From the NCBI RefSeq assembly GCF_014279875.1, contig NZ_CP047952.1, positions 744,001 through 808,000 of the forward strand: 64,000 nucleotides of DNA. Direction: 5' to 3'. Below the pieces are notes generated by a model. It was not told the DNA's origin. It ran no database searches and saw only the letters and a list, made by a program, of their open reading frames with translations. Below, one piece after another: positions 62,611-64,000 of the stretch. The translations under genes were made by a program, and so were the position numbers. The DNA is from Synechococcus sp. MEDNS5. Its GTDB lineage: Bacteria > Cyanobacteriota > Cyanobacteriia > PCC-6307 > Cyanobiaceae. Each line of letters begins with the position of its first letter. Within the stretch, counting starts at the first letter, position 1.

Positions 62611-63681
62611 TCAGAACAGGCGACGCGTCCATTGCGAGCTGCGCCGCCGCGCTTCTGCGAAACCGGGCACCAAAATTCTCTCGGGAAGCATCGCGGTCTG
62701 CATCGGAGTGAGGTCGTTGAGGTTCAGGGTCGTTTCCTTGGTGGTTTGATCGGTCTCCGACCAATCGATCAACGTCAGGGATGGAGGTGAGATGCGGTCG
62801 CTTCCGATCAATCGCCTGGGTCCACTGCCCATCGCACCGAGGCTCAGCAGTCGTAGGCCCAGTGCCTCGGCGGGATACCAGGCATGGTGATGACCTGAGA
62901 TCAGAAGATCCACCTGGGCCTGGCGCAGTTCGTCAGCCAGTGATGCGGCGTCGTGAATGCATTCGCCAGCGCGTGCCCGGCCCTGGCTGAAGGCCGTCAA
63001 GGGGAGGTGGCCCACAACAAGGCAAAGGTCATTTTTCTGACGCTGTGATGACTTCAACGTGCGGGAGAGCCATTGCCGCTGAGCTCTGCTCACGCTTGCG
63101 GATGAGGCATCCATCACCACGATGAACAGTCCGGGGCGTCGCCAGGCGTACTGGAACGGAACGTTCTTCGCTTCCGTCAGCCCCGGTGTCAGCGCGTCCC
63201 GATGTCTGTTCCAGAACCGTGAGGCCTGCTGCCGCTCCCGTGCATAGATCCAGCGGCCCTGAGATCGCTGGCTTGAGGCGTCGTGATTCCCCATCGCCGG
63301 CAGAAGTGGTATGCCGGCTGCCTGCAGTGGCCCTCGCACGGAGGTCTCAAAGCCCTCCCACATCGCTGCAAGCTGGCGGTCAGTGAGCGACGTCTTCTGG
63401 CCCGCGACCATATCGCCGGCGCAAATCACGAGATCGGGCTTCTGCTGCAACAGAAGATTCACGCCCCGTGCAACGGTCGCGCCGTAGCTGGTGCTGCCGT
63501 ACGACCTGTTCAGATCACTGATCAGCCCAATCCTTAGAGGCTCGGCCTGGGTTTGGGACCTGTTCTGTTCTGAATCCAGTGGTTGCGACGCCGCGTGCCT
63601 CAGCAGAATCTCCAGGGCCGTGCCCGACACGGTGGCGCCGGCCATGAGACGCAGAACTTGTCGCCGTCCGGGCTGTTTCAT
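62611..63681 (-). CDS. Calcineurin-like metallophosphoesterase, exported
   Basis: A 356-residue phosphoesterase. The N-terminus KQPGRRQVLRLMAGATVSG has a twin-arginine-like, basic and moderately hydrophobic segment, which suggests export. Metal motifs are GLISDLNRS (motif I, DLN rather than DxH), ICAGDM, PAMGNHD, VVGHLP and ISGHHHAWY. The Asn replacing the first metal His is notable. It is divergent from the second psbA (153 bases). The substrate is unknown; phosphate scavenging is possible. Confidence 0.85.
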   Translation of the reverse strand: MKQPGRRQVLRLMAGATVSGTALEILLRHAASQPLDSEQNRSQTQAEPLRIGLISDLNRSYGSTSYGATVARGVNLLLQQKPDLVICAGDMVAGQKTSLTDRQLAAMWEGFETSVRGPLQAAGIPLLPAMGNHDASSQRSQGRWIYARERQQASRFWNRHRDALTPGLTEAKNVPFQYAWRRPGLFIVVMDASSASVSRAQRQWLSRTLKSSQRQKNDLCLVVGHLPLTAFSQGRARAGECIHDAASLADELRQAQVDLLISGHHHAWYPAEALGLRLLSLGAMGSGPRRLIGSDRISPPSLTLIDWSETDQTTKETTLNLNDLTPMQTAMLPERILVPGFAEARRRSSQWTRRLF

Positions 63682-63737
63682 CAGCTGAGGTTATGCATGC
63701 GATGAGGGATGGTCACGCCCCGGTTTCGTGAACTTCG

Positions 63738-63765
63738 TTGTCGATGCGCAAAATTCCTTTACATT
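63738..63765 (+). promoter_or_regulatory. Possible promoter of the second psbA
   Basis: TTGTCG, 16 bases, TACATT is a plausible -35/-10 pair, 70 bases before the ATG. A small hairpin, GCCGG-TATT-CCGGC, follows at 63772-63785 in the predicted leader. Confidence 0.4.
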
Positions 63766-63834
63766 GGTTATGCCGGTATTCCGGCTTTCTTTACCGCCGA
63801 AGGGTTTTCCCTGACGCTTTTTTCTCCCGTACTC

Positions 63835-64000
63835 ATGACCACCACCATTCAGCAGCGCTCCGGCGCCAATGGCTGGCAGTCCTTCTGCGAGTGGGTCACC
63901 TCCACCAACAACCGCCTGTATGTGGGCTGGTTCGGTGTGCTGATGATCCCCACCCTGCTGGCTGCCACCACCTGCTTCATCGTTGCTTTCATCGCAGCGC
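63835..64000 (+). CDS. psbA: Photosystem II D1 protein, second copy (partial)
   Basis: The N-terminal 55 residues of a second D1 run off the right edge. The start [20 protein letters not shown] differs from the first copy ([19 protein letters not shown]) and has the usual one-residue-longer N-terminus. The last 76 bases of the window differ from the first copy at about six positions. The isoform-determining residue 130 lies outside the window, so D1:2 (E130) is only inferred. Confidence 0.95.
   Translation, partial: MTTTIQQRSGANGWQSFCEWVTSTNNRLYVGWFGVLMIPTLLAATTCFIVAFIAA

Overview
The window looks like chromosomal DNA of a marine Synechococcus (alpha-cyanobacterium, cluster 5) or a close high-GC Prochlorococcus relative. 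The reasons are two psbA copies of marine type, plastocyanin next to cytochrome c6, a BicA bicarbonate transporter, ndhL and ndhD, cyanobacterial AbrB, Nif11-type small proteins, Ycf51, DUF1824, DUF2605, DUF3007 and an intron-less tRNA-Leu(UAA). Genes are dense and short convergent overlaps are common. I saw no transposase, phage integrase, CRISPR array or rRNA. All calls come from reading the sequence; no database search was run.

Layout. 1-3.1 kb: tail of an unknown gene, a Na/Ca-type cation antiporter, and divergently bicA followed by pyrC. 4.2-13.0 kb: an accessory block of cupin, SMP-30 lactonase, Nif11, GlcG-like protein, SDR sugar dehydrogenase, two-module VOC protein, DoxX, GMC oxidoreductase and a GH63-like glycosidase. 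It reads as a sugar or osmolyte oxidation module. 13.1-15.5 kb: tRNA-Leu, ndhL, DUF3007, trpA, AbrB, YciI. 15.4-19.1 kb: a low-potential-type c6 cytochrome, a Nif11-cupin fusion, PsiE, small unknowns, YkvA and a group 2 sigma factor. 19.3-25.2 kb: DUF2214, an M10-like metalloprotease, an L,D-transpeptidase, hisIE, a QueD-like protein and clpB.

25.3-34.7 kb: Nif11-petJ-petE, an epimerase, hemE, glgB, a CocE-type hydrolase and small proteins. 34.8-44.9 kb: tamB (carrying a 48-bp near-perfect palindrome inside the gene), a ROK kinase, proA, folB, a lipase, then a membrane gene trio preceded by a perfect CRP-type box. 44.9-58.7 kb: a large unknown protein, prlC, ndhD, thrB, glk, DUF1824, thrS, DUF2605, DUF2752, a GH104-like lysozyme, trpS, an RGG protein and a CDF exporter. 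58.8-64 kb: a DUF697 protein, psbA (Q130, D1:1 type), catabolic gap1, a phosphoesterase and the start of a second psbA.

Functional themes are photosynthetic electron transfer (psbA x2, petE, petJ, c6-like, ndhL, ndhD), inorganic carbon uptake (bicA), carbon storage and sugar use (glgB, glk, ROK, GH63-like, SDR, lactonase, gap1), and amino acid, cofactor and nucleotide biosynthesis (trpA, hisIE, proA, thrB, folB, hemE, pyrC). The best candidates for something new are the 4.2-13 kb oxidation block, the Nif11 set with its Nif11-cupin fusion, the membrane hydrolase trio with the CRP box, and the long inverted repeats in tamB and upstream of psbA.
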